Source: Lichenifustis flavocetrariae (lineage in GTDB: Bacteria; Pseudomonadota; Alphaproteobacteria; Rhizobiales; Beijerinckiaceae). Taken from it: 64,000 bases of DNA. The first letter of the stretch is position 1; each line of letters starts with the position of its first letter. The notes beneath the pieces were generated by a model. It made no database searches. It saw nothing but the letters and a program-made list of their open reading frames with translations, and was not told where the DNA came from. Both the position numbers and the translations under genes were made by a program. Positions 24,463 to 32,416 of this stretch are shown one piece after another. The DNA lies in the NCBI RefSeq assembly GCF_026130545.1, contig NZ_JAMOIM010000001.1, positions 1-64,000 of the forward strand, written 5' to 3'.

Positions 24463-25800
24463 ATGACACTGCACAAGACTCTCGCGCTCTTCGGCGCGCT
24501 CCTGCTCGGCTCGACGAGCCTCTCGGCCGCGGCGCACGCCGCCGACCATGACGGCCAACAGCTCTACCCGCTTCTGTCCTACCGCACCGGCCCCTACGCG
24601 CCTTCCGGCATCCCGCAATGGGCCGGCATCCGGGACTACCTGACCTATGTCAACGACGTTCAGGGCGGCGTCGATGGGGTCAAGGTCTTCGTCCAGGAAT
24701 GCGAGACCGCCTATACGGTGGAACGCGCCTTCGAGTGCTACGAGCGCTACAAGAACGGCTATGACGGCGCGCCCGTCGCGATCCTGATGGGGACGTCCAG
24801 CGGCTTCGATGCCGCGGCCTCCGAGAAGGTGCGGGCCGACAAGATTCCGCTCGTCACCAATGCGGGCGGCCGTGAGGACGCGGTCGACGGCAGCGTCTTC
24901 CCCTACCAGTTCCCGTTGCTGTTCGATTACTGGACCGAAGCGTCGATCGTGGTCGACTATGTGGCCAAGCAGGTCGGCGGCTATGACAAGCTGAAAGGCT
25001 TGAAGATCGCAACCCTCTACCACGATTCCGGCTACGGCCGCGACACGATCGAGCCGCTCGCGACGCTGTCCAAGAAATACGGCTTCGAGGACATCGAGAT
25101 CCCGGTGCCGCACCCTGGCGAGCAGCAGCAGGCCCAGTGGCAGCAGATCAAGCAGCAGGCCGCCGACTGGGTGTTCTTCCGCGCCTGGGGCGTGATGGCG
25201 CCCGTCGGCATCAAGACGGCGGCGCGCGTCGGTTTCCCGGCCGACCACATCATCGGTGACATCTGGACCGGGTCGGAGGAGGACGTTCGCCCGGCAGGCA
25301 CGGCCGCCAAGGGCTACCTCGCGGTTTCCGTCTTCCCCTCAGGCACTGACTTCAAGGTCAGCCAGACGCTGAAGAAAGATGTTATCGACGCCGGCAAAGG
25401 TGATCTCAAGGATCAATCGAAGTTCGGGTCCGTCTATTACAATGCTGGGCTCGTGACCGCGATCATCTATATCGAGGCGCTGCGCACAGGACACAAGCAG
25501 TTCGGCGACCGGCCCCTGACGGCCGCCGAAGGCCAGTGGGCGCTGGAACATCTCGACATCACGCCGCAGCGGATCGAGGAGCTTGGCGCGACTGGCTTGC
25601 TCAGCCCTCTCAAGGTGACAGCGAGCGACCATGAGGGCAGCCCCGCCGCCAAGATCGTGCAATGGGACGGCAAGGAGTGGCACGCCAAGACCGACTGGTT
25701 GAACGGCGATCGGGCCCTGTTCCATGACGCGATCTTCGCCAAGGCCGCCGCCTACGCCAAGGAGAAGAGCCTCCCGGCCCGTGAAGCCGCGACCAACTGA
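24463..25800 (+). CDS. ABC transporter substrate-binding protein (HAAT/LivK-like)
   Basis: A 445-residue periplasmic binding protein. ATG 24463 opens a signal peptide (MTLHKTLALFGALLLGSTSL, cut after AHA at about 26). The mature part has the Peripla_BP_6 plan: GIRDYLTYVNDVQGGVDGVK, then KIATLYHDSGYGRDTIEPLA and AARVGFPADHIIGDIW. At 420 mature residues it is longer than LivK (about 345). Relatives of this length are found with oxidative catabolic genes. The ligand is unknown; from the neighbours I infer an organosulfur compound. Confidence 0.88.
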   Translation: MTLHKTLALFGALLLGSTSLSAAAHAADHDGQQLYPLLSYRTGPYAPSGIPQWAGIRDYLTYVNDVQGGVDGVKVFVQECETAYTVERAFECYERYKNGYDGAPVAILMGTSSGFDAAASEKVRADKIPLVTNAGGREDAVDGSVFPYQFPLLFDYWTEASIVVDYVAKQVGGYDKLKGLKIATLYHDSGYGRDTIEPLATLSKKYGFEDIEIPVPHPGEQQQAQWQQIKQQAADWVFFRAWGVMAPVGIKTAARVGFPADHIIGDIWTGSEEDVRPAGTAAKGYLAVSVFPSGTDFKVSQTLKKDVIDAGKGDLKDQSKFGSVYYNAGLVTAIIYIEALRTGHKQFGDRPLTAAEGQWALEHLDITPQRIEELGATGLLSPLKVTASDHEGSPAAKIVQWDGKEWHAKTDWLNGDRALFHDAIFAKAAAYAKEKSLPAREAATN

Positions 25801-25810
25801 GGACAAGCTC

Positions 25811-26605
25811 ATGGGCGACCCCGCGCGGACCTTGCTCGCCAGCGAGCAGACATTGCTTCATGTCGATGGCGTCGAGGCGATCTATGGCGACGCCATCCTG
25901 GCTCTGCGCGGGGTGTCGTTCGGTGTTCCGAAGGGAGCGATCGTGGCTCTTCTCGGCGCCAATGGTGCCGGCAAGAGCACGACGCTGAAGGCCGTGTCCA
26001 ACCTGCTCGGCGCCTCGCGGGGCCGTATCAGCAAGGGCACGATCACCTGGCGCGGCGAGGTGACGGGGCGGCTCAGCCCGGCCGACCTCGTCCGCAAAGG
26101 GATCGTGCAGGTGCTGGAGGGGCGCCATTGCTTCCCTCAGCTTACTGTCGAGGAGAACCTGCTGTCGGGCGGGTTCGCCAGACGTCCCGGCCGGCGCGAG
26201 CTGCGGGACGATCTCGATCGCATCTATGCCCTTTTCCCGCGGCTGAAACTCCGGCGACGGGGAAAGGCCGGCCTGCTGTCGGGCGGCGAACAGCAGATGG
26301 TCGCCATCGGCCGCGCTCTGATGAGCCGGCCGACCCTGATGCTGCTCGACGAGCCCTCGATGGGTCTCGCACCGATGATCGTCGAGGAGATCTTCGAGAT
26401 CATCCGTCGCCTCAATGCGGATGACGGCGTGACCTTCCTGCTCGCCGAGCAGAACGCTCATCTGGTTCTCCGCTACGCCCACCATGGCGTCGTGCTGGAG
26501 AACGGACGAGTCGCGGCCTCGGCGCCTGCCGCCGACCTCCTGGCGCGCGACGATGTCATCGACTTCTACCTTGGCGGCAGCGCCTCGTCTCCCGCTTCCA
26601 ACTGA
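25811..26605 (+). CDS. ABC transporter ATP-binding protein, LivF type
   Basis: A 264-residue ATPase. Walker A GANGAGKS (49-56), signature LSGGEQQ (156-162), Walker B LMLLDEPS (176-183), and the LivF-typical SMGLAPMIVEEIFEIIRRLN. Second ATPase of the importer, completing the standard five-gene HAAT set. It starts ten bases after the binding-protein stop. It has a perfect signature motif, unlike the LivG-type partner. Confidence 0.93.
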   Translation: MGDPARTLLASEQTLLHVDGVEAIYGDAILALRGVSFGVPKGAIVALLGANGAGKSTTLKAVSNLLGASRGRISKGTITWRGEVTGRLSPADLVRKGIVQVLEGRHCFPQLTVEENLLSGGFARRPGRRELRDDLDRIYALFPRLKLRRRGKAGLLSGGEQQMVAIGRALMSRPTLMLLDEPSMGLAPMIVEEIFEIIRRLNADDGVTFLLAEQNAHLVLRYAHHGVVLENGRVAASAPAADLLARDDVIDFYLGGSASSPASN

Positions 26606-26630
26606 ACGACCCCGTGAGAATCGGACTGCT

Positions 26631-27848
26631 ATGACCCACATCGACCTGGCCTGGGGCGCCGGCCCCTCGGCGCGTTACGACGCCATCGCGGCGCGTTTTC
26701 GTCCTCTGTTCCACGCGTTTCGGGAGGGTGCAGCCAAGCGCGACCGCGACCGCCTGCTGCCGTTTAAGGAATTCGCGCAACTGAAGCAGGCCGGATTTGG
26801 GGCCCTGCGGGTTCCGGTGGAGTATGGCGGCACCGGGGCCTCGCTGCCGGAACTTTTCGCGCTGCTGATCGAATTGTCGGAAGCGGAATCGAACCTCACC
26901 CAGTCCTTTCGCGCTCACTTCGGCTTCACGGAAGACGTGCTGCATTCGACCGATCCTGCCCGACGCGAGCGATGGCTGGGCCGCATCGGGCGAGACGACG
27001 TCTTCGGAGGCGCCTGGAGCGAAGTGGGCGACGCCAAGCTCGCGGCCTTTTCCACCCGGGTGAGCGGCAGCGGCAACGACCTCTGGCTCGACGGCACGAA
27101 ATATTACACGACCGGCTCGCTTTTCGCGGATTGGATCGATGTCGGCGCGACCGACGCGGCGGATGAAGGCATCGGCGTGGTGGTGTCGCAGCAGGCGCCC
27201 GGCGTGCAGATCCTCGACGACTGGGACGGCATCGGCCAGACTTTGACGGCGAGCGGCACCGCGGTCTTCACGCATGTTCCTGTCGAGGCCGCCGACATTA
27301 CGAAGGCCGACACGCGCTTCGGCTATGCCCCCGCCTTCTTCCAGCTGGTACAACTCGCGACCATCGCGGGTATCGGGCGGGCTCTGGCCACGGATCTTGC
27401 CCAGGCCGTGGCAAAGCGCTCTCGCACCTACACGCATGCGGCAGCGGCGCGATCGAGCGAGGATCCGCAGGTGCTGCAGGTCGTGGGCCGCGTTCGCGGC
27501 GCCGCCTATGCGGCTGGCGCGATCGTGCTTAAGGTGGCCGAGGCGGTGCAGCGGGCAGCCGATACGCCGGGCGACCTGGACGCCTTCACGGCAGCCTTGA
27601 ATCTCGCGGAGCTCGAAAGCGCCCAGGCTCAAAGCGTCGTCATCGACCTCGTCCTCCAGGCCGCCACGACCGCCTTCGACGCGCTGGGTGCCTCCGCGGT
27701 GAAGCGAGACGCGGGTTTGGATCGGCACTGGCGCAATGCCCGCACGCTCGCCTCCCACAATCCGCGCATCTACAAGGACCGGATTGTGGGCGACTACGCG
27801 GTCAACGGCACGCCGCCGCCGCCGCAATGGCGCGTTGGCCGAAACTGA
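26631..27848 (+). CDS. Acyl-CoA-dehydrogenase-fold oxidoreductase, DszC/SfnB-related
   Basis: A 405-residue relative of the two SfnB-like proteins, but in a different branch. Landmarks: FGALRVPVEYGGTGASLPEL, FRAHFGFTEDVLHS, DGTKYYTTGSLFADWIDVGA, DDWDGIGQTLTASGTAVFTH and LDRHWRNARTLASHNPRIYK, the last shared by flavin-dependent monooxygenases. I infer FMNH2-dependent oxygenation of a sulfur- or carbon-centred substrate; no binding data can be read here. ATG at 26631 lies 25 bases past the LivF-type stop. Last gene of the plus-strand module, followed by a hairpin that separates it from the converging cysE. Confidence 0.85.
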   Translation: MTHIDLAWGAGPSARYDAIAARFRPLFHAFREGAAKRDRDRLLPFKEFAQLKQAGFGALRVPVEYGGTGASLPELFALLIELSEAESNLTQSFRAHFGFTEDVLHSTDPARRERWLGRIGRDDVFGGAWSEVGDAKLAAFSTRVSGSGNDLWLDGTKYYTTGSLFADWIDVGATDAADEGIGVVVSQQAPGVQILDDWDGIGQTLTASGTAVFTHVPVEAADITKADTRFGYAPAFFQLVQLATIAGIGRALATDLAQAVAKRSRTYTHAAAARSSEDPQVLQVVGRVRGAAYAAGAIVLKVAEAVQRAADTPGDLDAFTAALNLAELESAQAQSVVIDLVLQAATTAFDALGASAVKRDAGLDRHWRNARTLASHNPRIYKDRIVGDYAVNGTPPPPQWRVGRN

Positions 27849-27859
27849 GACTTCGCTGG

Positions 27860-27876
27860 CGCCCCAACATGGGGCG
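27860..27876. terminator. Bidirectional hairpin between convergent genes
   Basis: CGCCCC and GGGGCG pair around AACAT in the 29-base gap between the module end and the cysE stop. Position fits a shared terminator; T-tracts are poor on both sides. Confidence 0.5.
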
Positions 27877-27877
27877 T

Positions 27878-28843
27878 CTAGCGATGTTCGTTGCGCATGC
27901 GCGCCTGCACCACGCGGCTGCCGGGCGGCACAGCTTCTGTCAGCCAGACGTTGCCGCCGATCACAGAGCCTTTGCCGACGACAATCCGGCCCAGGATCGT
28001 CGCCCCGGCGTAGATCACGACGTCGTCCTCGATGATGGGATGCCGGTCATGACCTTTAAGCAGGCGCCCCTCTCCGTCGGTCTGGAAGCTCTTGGCCCCC
28101 AATGTCACGCCCTGATACAGCCGGACACGGTCGCCGATCACGGTCGTCTCGCCGATGACGACACCGGTGCCATGATCGATGAAGAAGCCGCTCCCGATCG
28201 TGGCGCCGGGATGGATGTCGATCGCGGTTTTCGAATGCGCGATCTGCGACATCACCCGCGCCAACAACTTTGCGCCGAGGAGATACAAGGCGCGCGCCAG
28301 CCGGTAGTGGAGGACCGCGATCATGCCGGGATAACTGAGCAGGATTTCCGAGTAACCCGTTGCCGCGGGATCGCCGTCGTAGGCTGCCACGACGTCGCCG
28401 ACTACGTCACCTCGGATCTCCGCCAATCGCGCCGCGAAACCTCGGACGATTGAGGCAGCCTTGAGCTGAGCCTCACCTGGCCCAAGGTGTTCTTGGTCCG
28501 GCGTGCTCAAAAGCGCGCTAAGGACTTGTTCGTGCAGAAGGATCAGAGCCTCTCTCAGCGTGATTTCGACGAAGGCCTCGACCGCATCCTGGTTCAAATC
28601 GGCCTGTCCATAATGCGTTGGAAACAAAACGGCGGACAGTTTGTCGAGCACGATCGTGACCGCTTGGGGTGAGGGCACCCGCCGCATCTGACCCTTGTGA
28701 CGAATATTATGTGTCACGTCTCGCGAGGTGCGGAGGCTGACCAGCACGTCGTCCATGCTGTCGTTCCGAGGTGTGGTGTCGCTTCCGGATCGTGGCGAGC
28801 GGAAGGGCATGACGGTGTGTGCGCCAGACATCGGGGCATCCAT
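27878..28843 (-). CDS. cysE: Serine O-acetyltransferase (EpsC/SrpH type)
   Basis: Transfers acetyl from acetyl-CoA to L-serine, giving O-acetylserine, the carbon skeleton for cysteine. The C-terminal third is a left-handed hexapeptide helix: IDIHPGATIGSGFFIDHGTG (208-227, with the catalytic Asp/His pairs) and VVIGETTVIGDRVRLYQGVT. The N-terminal helical SATase domain (about 60-170) is also present. At 321 residues it resembles the long EpsC/SrpH forms. The exact start is unsure: ATGs exist at 28843, 28831 and 28756; operator copy C lies only 11 bases before the first, which argues for a later one. Its placement suggests that released sulfur is fed to cysteine. Confidence 0.88.
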   Translation of the reverse strand: MDAPMSGAHTVMPFRSPRSGSDTTPRNDSMDDVLVSLRTSRDVTHNIRHKGQMRRVPSPQAVTIVLDKLSAVLFPTHYGQADLNQDAVEAFVEITLREALILLHEQVLSALLSTPDQEHLGPGEAQLKAASIVRGFAARLAEIRGDVVGDVVAAYDGDPAATGYSEILLSYPGMIAVLHYRLARALYLLGAKLLARVMSQIAHSKTAIDIHPGATIGSGFFIDHGTGVVIGETTVIGDRVRLYQGVTLGAKSFQTDGEGRLLKGHDRHPIIEDDVVIYAGATILGRIVVGKGSVIGGNVWLTEAVPPGSRVVQARMRNEHR

Positions 28844-28853
28844 ACCTGGTTAT

Positions 28854-28872
28854 GTCGACAAAAATTATAGAC
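28854..28872 (-). promoter_or_regulatory. 19-bp palindromic operator-like site, copy C
   Basis: Read on the minus strand, GTCTATAATTTTTGTCGAC matches copy B (20107) at 17 of 19 positions. It lies directly upstream of cysE and in the cysE direction. Confidence 0.6.
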
Positions 28873-29777
28873 TAACTGCGTCAAGACCGCCATGGTTAAT
28901 TGCGGAGCGGATCTGAACTGCGACAATCTCGAAAATGGCCGCCATGAACGCGCCCCCGTCATAGCCGCCAAAAACTCCGGCCTGCGCCGCACATTGCTTC
29001 GTGGTGTTGCGCCGATCGATTGATCGTCGGGAAGGCACGCGCAGTCGCCGGCACACTGACGCCGAAAGGCGAGGTTAAGTCAGGTCGAGCTTTAGGAGTT
29101 GTCCGCCTGAAACGAAATCTCGCTTGAACCAAAGCCCACGATCAACTTCGGCTTCGTGTCCGCATCGGCGCCTTTGGGGCGTCGGACTGAAATGGAACGT
29201 TCCGAGCCGAAATAATATTTTAAAATCGCGATAGGCGACAGGATTGTGAAGCTGACAGGCGAAGACTAAAAATTAAGCCAAATCTTTGAAAATTGATCCT
29301 GTATGAGTAAATGTTTATATTCTTCCAGTAACGTTTTAAGAGAATTGCCGTGATCGACGAATTAGGGCCGATTTCTTATTTGAGATTTCAATTTGGCAAA
29401 CATCTTCTACAAATATGTATCGCGGTCTTACCTGAGGGTGAGTTTCGCAGAGGACTTGCTGGGTTAGTCGATTTTCTAATCATAAATCTGAGTACCAATG
29501 GGAGGCGGTCGGGTGGTTGTCGAGTGATATTCTAATGGCATGATGCTTGAGCTCGATCCGCACCCCAAAGTGCCTCGGAAAAATACAATCCCATTTGAGC
29601 ATCACGTGTGTTTCCTCTCACAACTATAGGCTGTGAGTTTTCAAGCAATGCTGATGAAGCGGGGCCTGGGTTCTCGGACCGGCGTGATGATCGTGCTGTG
29701 GCAGACCTCCGTAACCCTGGCGCGGATCTAATTCATTTAAATGATCGGGCACCACAAGGCGAAGAGAAGTCGCAGAA
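28873..29777. other. Lower-GC gap with no supported gene
   Basis: More than 900 bases without a convincing frame. From about 29200 the sequence is clearly richer in A and T than the rest of the window. A 61-residue frame at 29350-29535 (LRFQFGKHLLQICIAVLPEG) has no recognisable family and unusual codons for this genome. It looks like decayed foreign DNA. Confidence 0.5.
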
Positions 29778-30740
29778 CTAAGGCGTGTTCTCCACCGCGA
29801 GCAGGTTCAGATAATCAAACCCGTCGCCGGGAAACATGAATGGTTTGCTCTCGTTTGGCGACCACATGCCGATGATCGGAAGGATCCCTCCATTCCTCAG
29901 TCCTCCGCCCGGAGGTGTCCGGCCGACGACATTGTAGAAGGAGTTTTCCAACGCCGTATGTGTCCAGCCAATGACCGCATCGCGGTTCAGCCCCCTGATG
30001 TTTCCAGCGAAAAGGTGGGGATGTAGACTTGTTTCGCTCCACTGCATTGCAAATGCAGTTGTATCATTGCCGCTCGGGTCGGCATTGAGAGAGCAGTCAC
30101 TGCGATTATAGATCCTACGTGGTTGCCCAAGCCTACCGATTTCTGACACGAGATGGTCTTGGGTCGAGTCTCTGATTTGAGCGGTCGGAAAGAAGCCGGA
30201 GAAAAACGTGACTTTCGGGGCCACCGTATGCTTGGAGTTCAGGCAGGTGTGCAAGGCTTTCAGGCCCTTGCCAGACCCGAGATTGCACCCGCGAATTTCA
30301 AGATGATCGATCCGACTTCTTTGGATGTCCTGGACAATCGCAATGAGTTTATCCAACACTGCGGGCTTGGAAAAAACCGGCCGGTTTTTCTCGTCGGTCG
30401 TGTCCTCCAGAAGCGAATCTCTCGCCGCGCTCTCGCCGCTCGCCGCTTGGCCGAGTAGATCAAGCAGATCGGAGTCGGCCGCGGCGTTGGTTCCCGGAAC
30501 GATCGGATAGGGCAACTGGTCGGGAGCGCCGTGAGTGCCGATCAAAAACGAAGATCGACCATTGCGCAGTTGATCGCGGATCTGCGTGAAAAGCGCTTCC
30601 ACGCTTCCATAAGCGAATGCAATGACATCCCTGGGCTGGATCTCGATATGCCCACTCCATGTCTCATCGCAGGAAAAAACCCTATAGTATTGGATCATAT
30701 TGTTGAAATGGCTATCAATCAATGCAACAAGATTTGGCAT
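29778..30740 (-). CDS. Orphan protein with DUF4347/caspase-like His-Gly and Cys motifs
   Basis: A 320-residue cytosolic-looking protein with no signal peptide. Two blocks stand out: FLIGTHGAPDQLPYPI with His70-Gly71, and IDHLEIRGCNLGSGKGLKAL with Cys152. Their order, the preceding hydrophobic strands and the GCN-x-GxGxG form recall DUF4347 and clan CD cysteine peptidases, where such His and Cys form the dyad. The rest, including NIRGLNRDAVIGWTHTALEN, is unknown to me. Base composition is lower in GC than neighbours, and it stands alone in a poorly coding stretch, suggesting recent transfer. The function is not established; protease or toxin-like roles are speculation. Confidence 0.6.
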   Translation of the reverse strand: MPNLVALIDSHFNNMIQYYRVFSCDETWSGHIEIQPRDVIAFAYGSVEALFTQIRDQLRNGRSSFLIGTHGAPDQLPYPIVPGTNAAADSDLLDLLGQAASGESAARDSLLEDTTDEKNRPVFSKPAVLDKLIAIVQDIQRSRIDHLEIRGCNLGSGKGLKALHTCLNSKHTVAPKVTFFSGFFPTAQIRDSTQDHLVSEIGRLGQPRRIYNRSDCSLNADPSGNDTTAFAMQWSETSLHPHLFAGNIRGLNRDAVIGWTHTALENSFYNVVGRTPPGGGLRNGGILPIIGMWSPNESKPFMFPGDGFDYLNLLAVENTP

Positions 30741-31177
30741 CTTATCGGCCCCGTATTCATGTTTGAAAAATGTACATCAATAAAACAGTCAATTCGGTTT
30801 TGGAGTCTAAGCCGGCGACCACATTAATTGCAATAATGACGCCGCGCTCTTCATGAAAGCGCCACTGCGCTTGTGCCCTCACTGCAGCGCGGCTCGCGGA
30901 AGGCTAGCCGCAAACTGTGCGAAAACCAAGTTCACCGCATCTGCTTCATACAACGCAAAAGCAACGCGTCTTCGGCGAGATATGACGTGTTGGTCCTCAG
31001 GCACGTCCACGTCGATGAGCACACATGCCCCGGAAATGAAGCAGATCGTGGGATGCATTATTCAAATCGATCCTCCGCGCCGCAAGGGATGTGTCTTCGA
31101 CCAGAAGATTTCTTAGGTTTCTGGCAGGGCTTAAGCACTGTCAGACGGCGTTCCAGTGCCGGGCCCCGAGGGGAATC
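30741..31177. other. Gap without a supported gene
   Basis: The left part is AT-rich and should hold the promoter of the orphan gene at 30740. The frames that cross the remainder have no recognisable product. Confidence 0.4.
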
Positions 31178-31894
31178 TCAGCTCCTGGCCTGTCGATCGG
31201 ATTTCGAAGCCTCATAGCGGGCCTTCGTTTCGGCATTCATCGGGTAGAGCCCTGGAAGCGGGACCCCTTTTTCAATCTCGGCGGCAATCCAGGCCTCTAT
31301 GCGTTCCTGTTCGGGCGCCTCGGTCAGCACAAGATCGAGGGAGGCTGCCGGGATCAGCACCGCGCCATCGTCGTCGGCGAGGATGATGTCGTCCGGAAAT
31401 ACCGCCACCCCGCCGCAGGCGACGGGCTCCTGCCAGCCCACGAAAGTCAGGCCGGCCACAGAGGGTGGGGCGGCTGTGCCCCGGCACCAGACCGGGAGGC
31501 CCGTGGCCAGTACCCCGGCGACATCGCGCACGACCCCATCGCTGACCAGCGCCGCAACCCCGCGTTTCATCATGCGGGCGCATAAAATGTCGCCGAAGAT
31601 GCCGGCGTCCGTCACACCCATTGCGTCGACCACAGCGATCACGCCGTTAGGCATGGCTTCGATGGCGGCGCGCGTGGAGATCGGCGACGCCCAACTGGCT
31701 GGTGTCGCAAGGTCTTCGCGCGCCGGCACGAAACGGAGCGTGAAGGCGCGACCGGCCACGCGTGGCTGACCGGCCCGCAAGGGCATTGCGCCGCGCAGCC
31801 AGACGTTCCGCAGGCCTTTTTTCAGAAGAACCGTCGTGACGGTCGCGGTGGACACACTTTTCAGGATGTCGATTGCTGTCGTTTCGAGCGCCAT
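31178..31894 (-). CDS. RraA-like/HMG-aldolase-family protein
   Basis: A 238-residue protein of the RraA-like fold. Key blocks: NGVIAVVDAMGVTDAGIFGD (83-102), CARMMKRGVAALVSDGVVRD with the D-G-x-x-R-D motif (119-124) that binds metal and pyruvate-like substrates in 4-hydroxy-4-methyl-2-oxoglutarate aldolases, and VFPDDIILADDDGAVLIPAA. Proteins longer than RraA (160 residues) with this motif are usually aldolases or decarboxylases of oxo acids rather than RNase E inhibitors. ATG at 31894 was preferred. No catabolic operon surrounds it, so the substrate is open. Confidence 0.85.
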   Translation of the reverse strand: MALETTAIDILKSVSTATVTTVLLKKGLRNVWLRGAMPLRAGQPRVAGRAFTLRFVPAREDLATPASWASPISTRAAIEAMPNGVIAVVDAMGVTDAGIFGDILCARMMKRGVAALVSDGVVRDVAGVLATGLPVWCRGTAAPPSVAGLTFVGWQEPVACGGVAVFPDDIILADDDGAVLIPAASLDLVLTEAPEQERIEAWIAAEIEKGVPLPGLYPMNAETKARYEASKSDRQARS

Positions 31895-32075
31895 GGCGTG
31901 TCCCGCTTGTCCGATCGTGTCAGGCGATCGCACCCGCATCTGCAGACGGGCCGATCTCGGATCGAGTTTCGTCCGGATGGGACGCCATGGCGATCAACTT
32001 TTGAGAAACCCGGCTCGTTTCCGCAATCGTCCGCATGTGGCGAGGTTTGCCTGGCGGGACGCATTCCGGCGCTCC

Positions 32076-32195
32076 TCACGTGTCGAGGCCCATTCGCCTG
32101 CGTTGCCGGGCATGGAGATGGCGTCGCCGGGAGATGATCTCTCGCGTCACATAGCCGCCGAGAAACCCGAGGATCAATCCGAGTCCGAACTCCAC
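32076..32195 (-). CDS. Possible 39-residue membrane protein
   Basis: A GTG at 32195 with AAGG six bases ahead opens a short frame: EFGLGLILGFLGGYVTREII, then a basic tail SRRRHLHARQRRRMGLD. One hydrophobic helix followed by positive charges fits a small inner-membrane protein with its C-terminus inside. I do not recognise it. It lies in the 500-base gap between the RraA-like gene and the efflux operon. It could be chance, but codon choice and ribosome site are good. Confidence 0.4.
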   Translation of the reverse strand: MEFGLGLILGFLGGYVTREIISRRRHLHARQRRRMGLDT

Positions 32196-32416
32196 ACTGC
32201 ACCTTGTGGTTGTTGATCGGCACCTGTTAGCATGCGGCGCGGGTCTCGTCATCCGTCGGCGCGTAGCTGTGTTGGGCCTGGTCCGGACGGTCGTGTCAGG
32301 GATCGTTGCGGGGAGCAGAAGTTGCTTCAACTCGGTTTGATGGATAACGTTGAGATCATGTCGCCCGGAGCCTGACGCCATGTCGCTAGGCCGGGGTCTG
32401 CTTGAGGCCGGATCTC

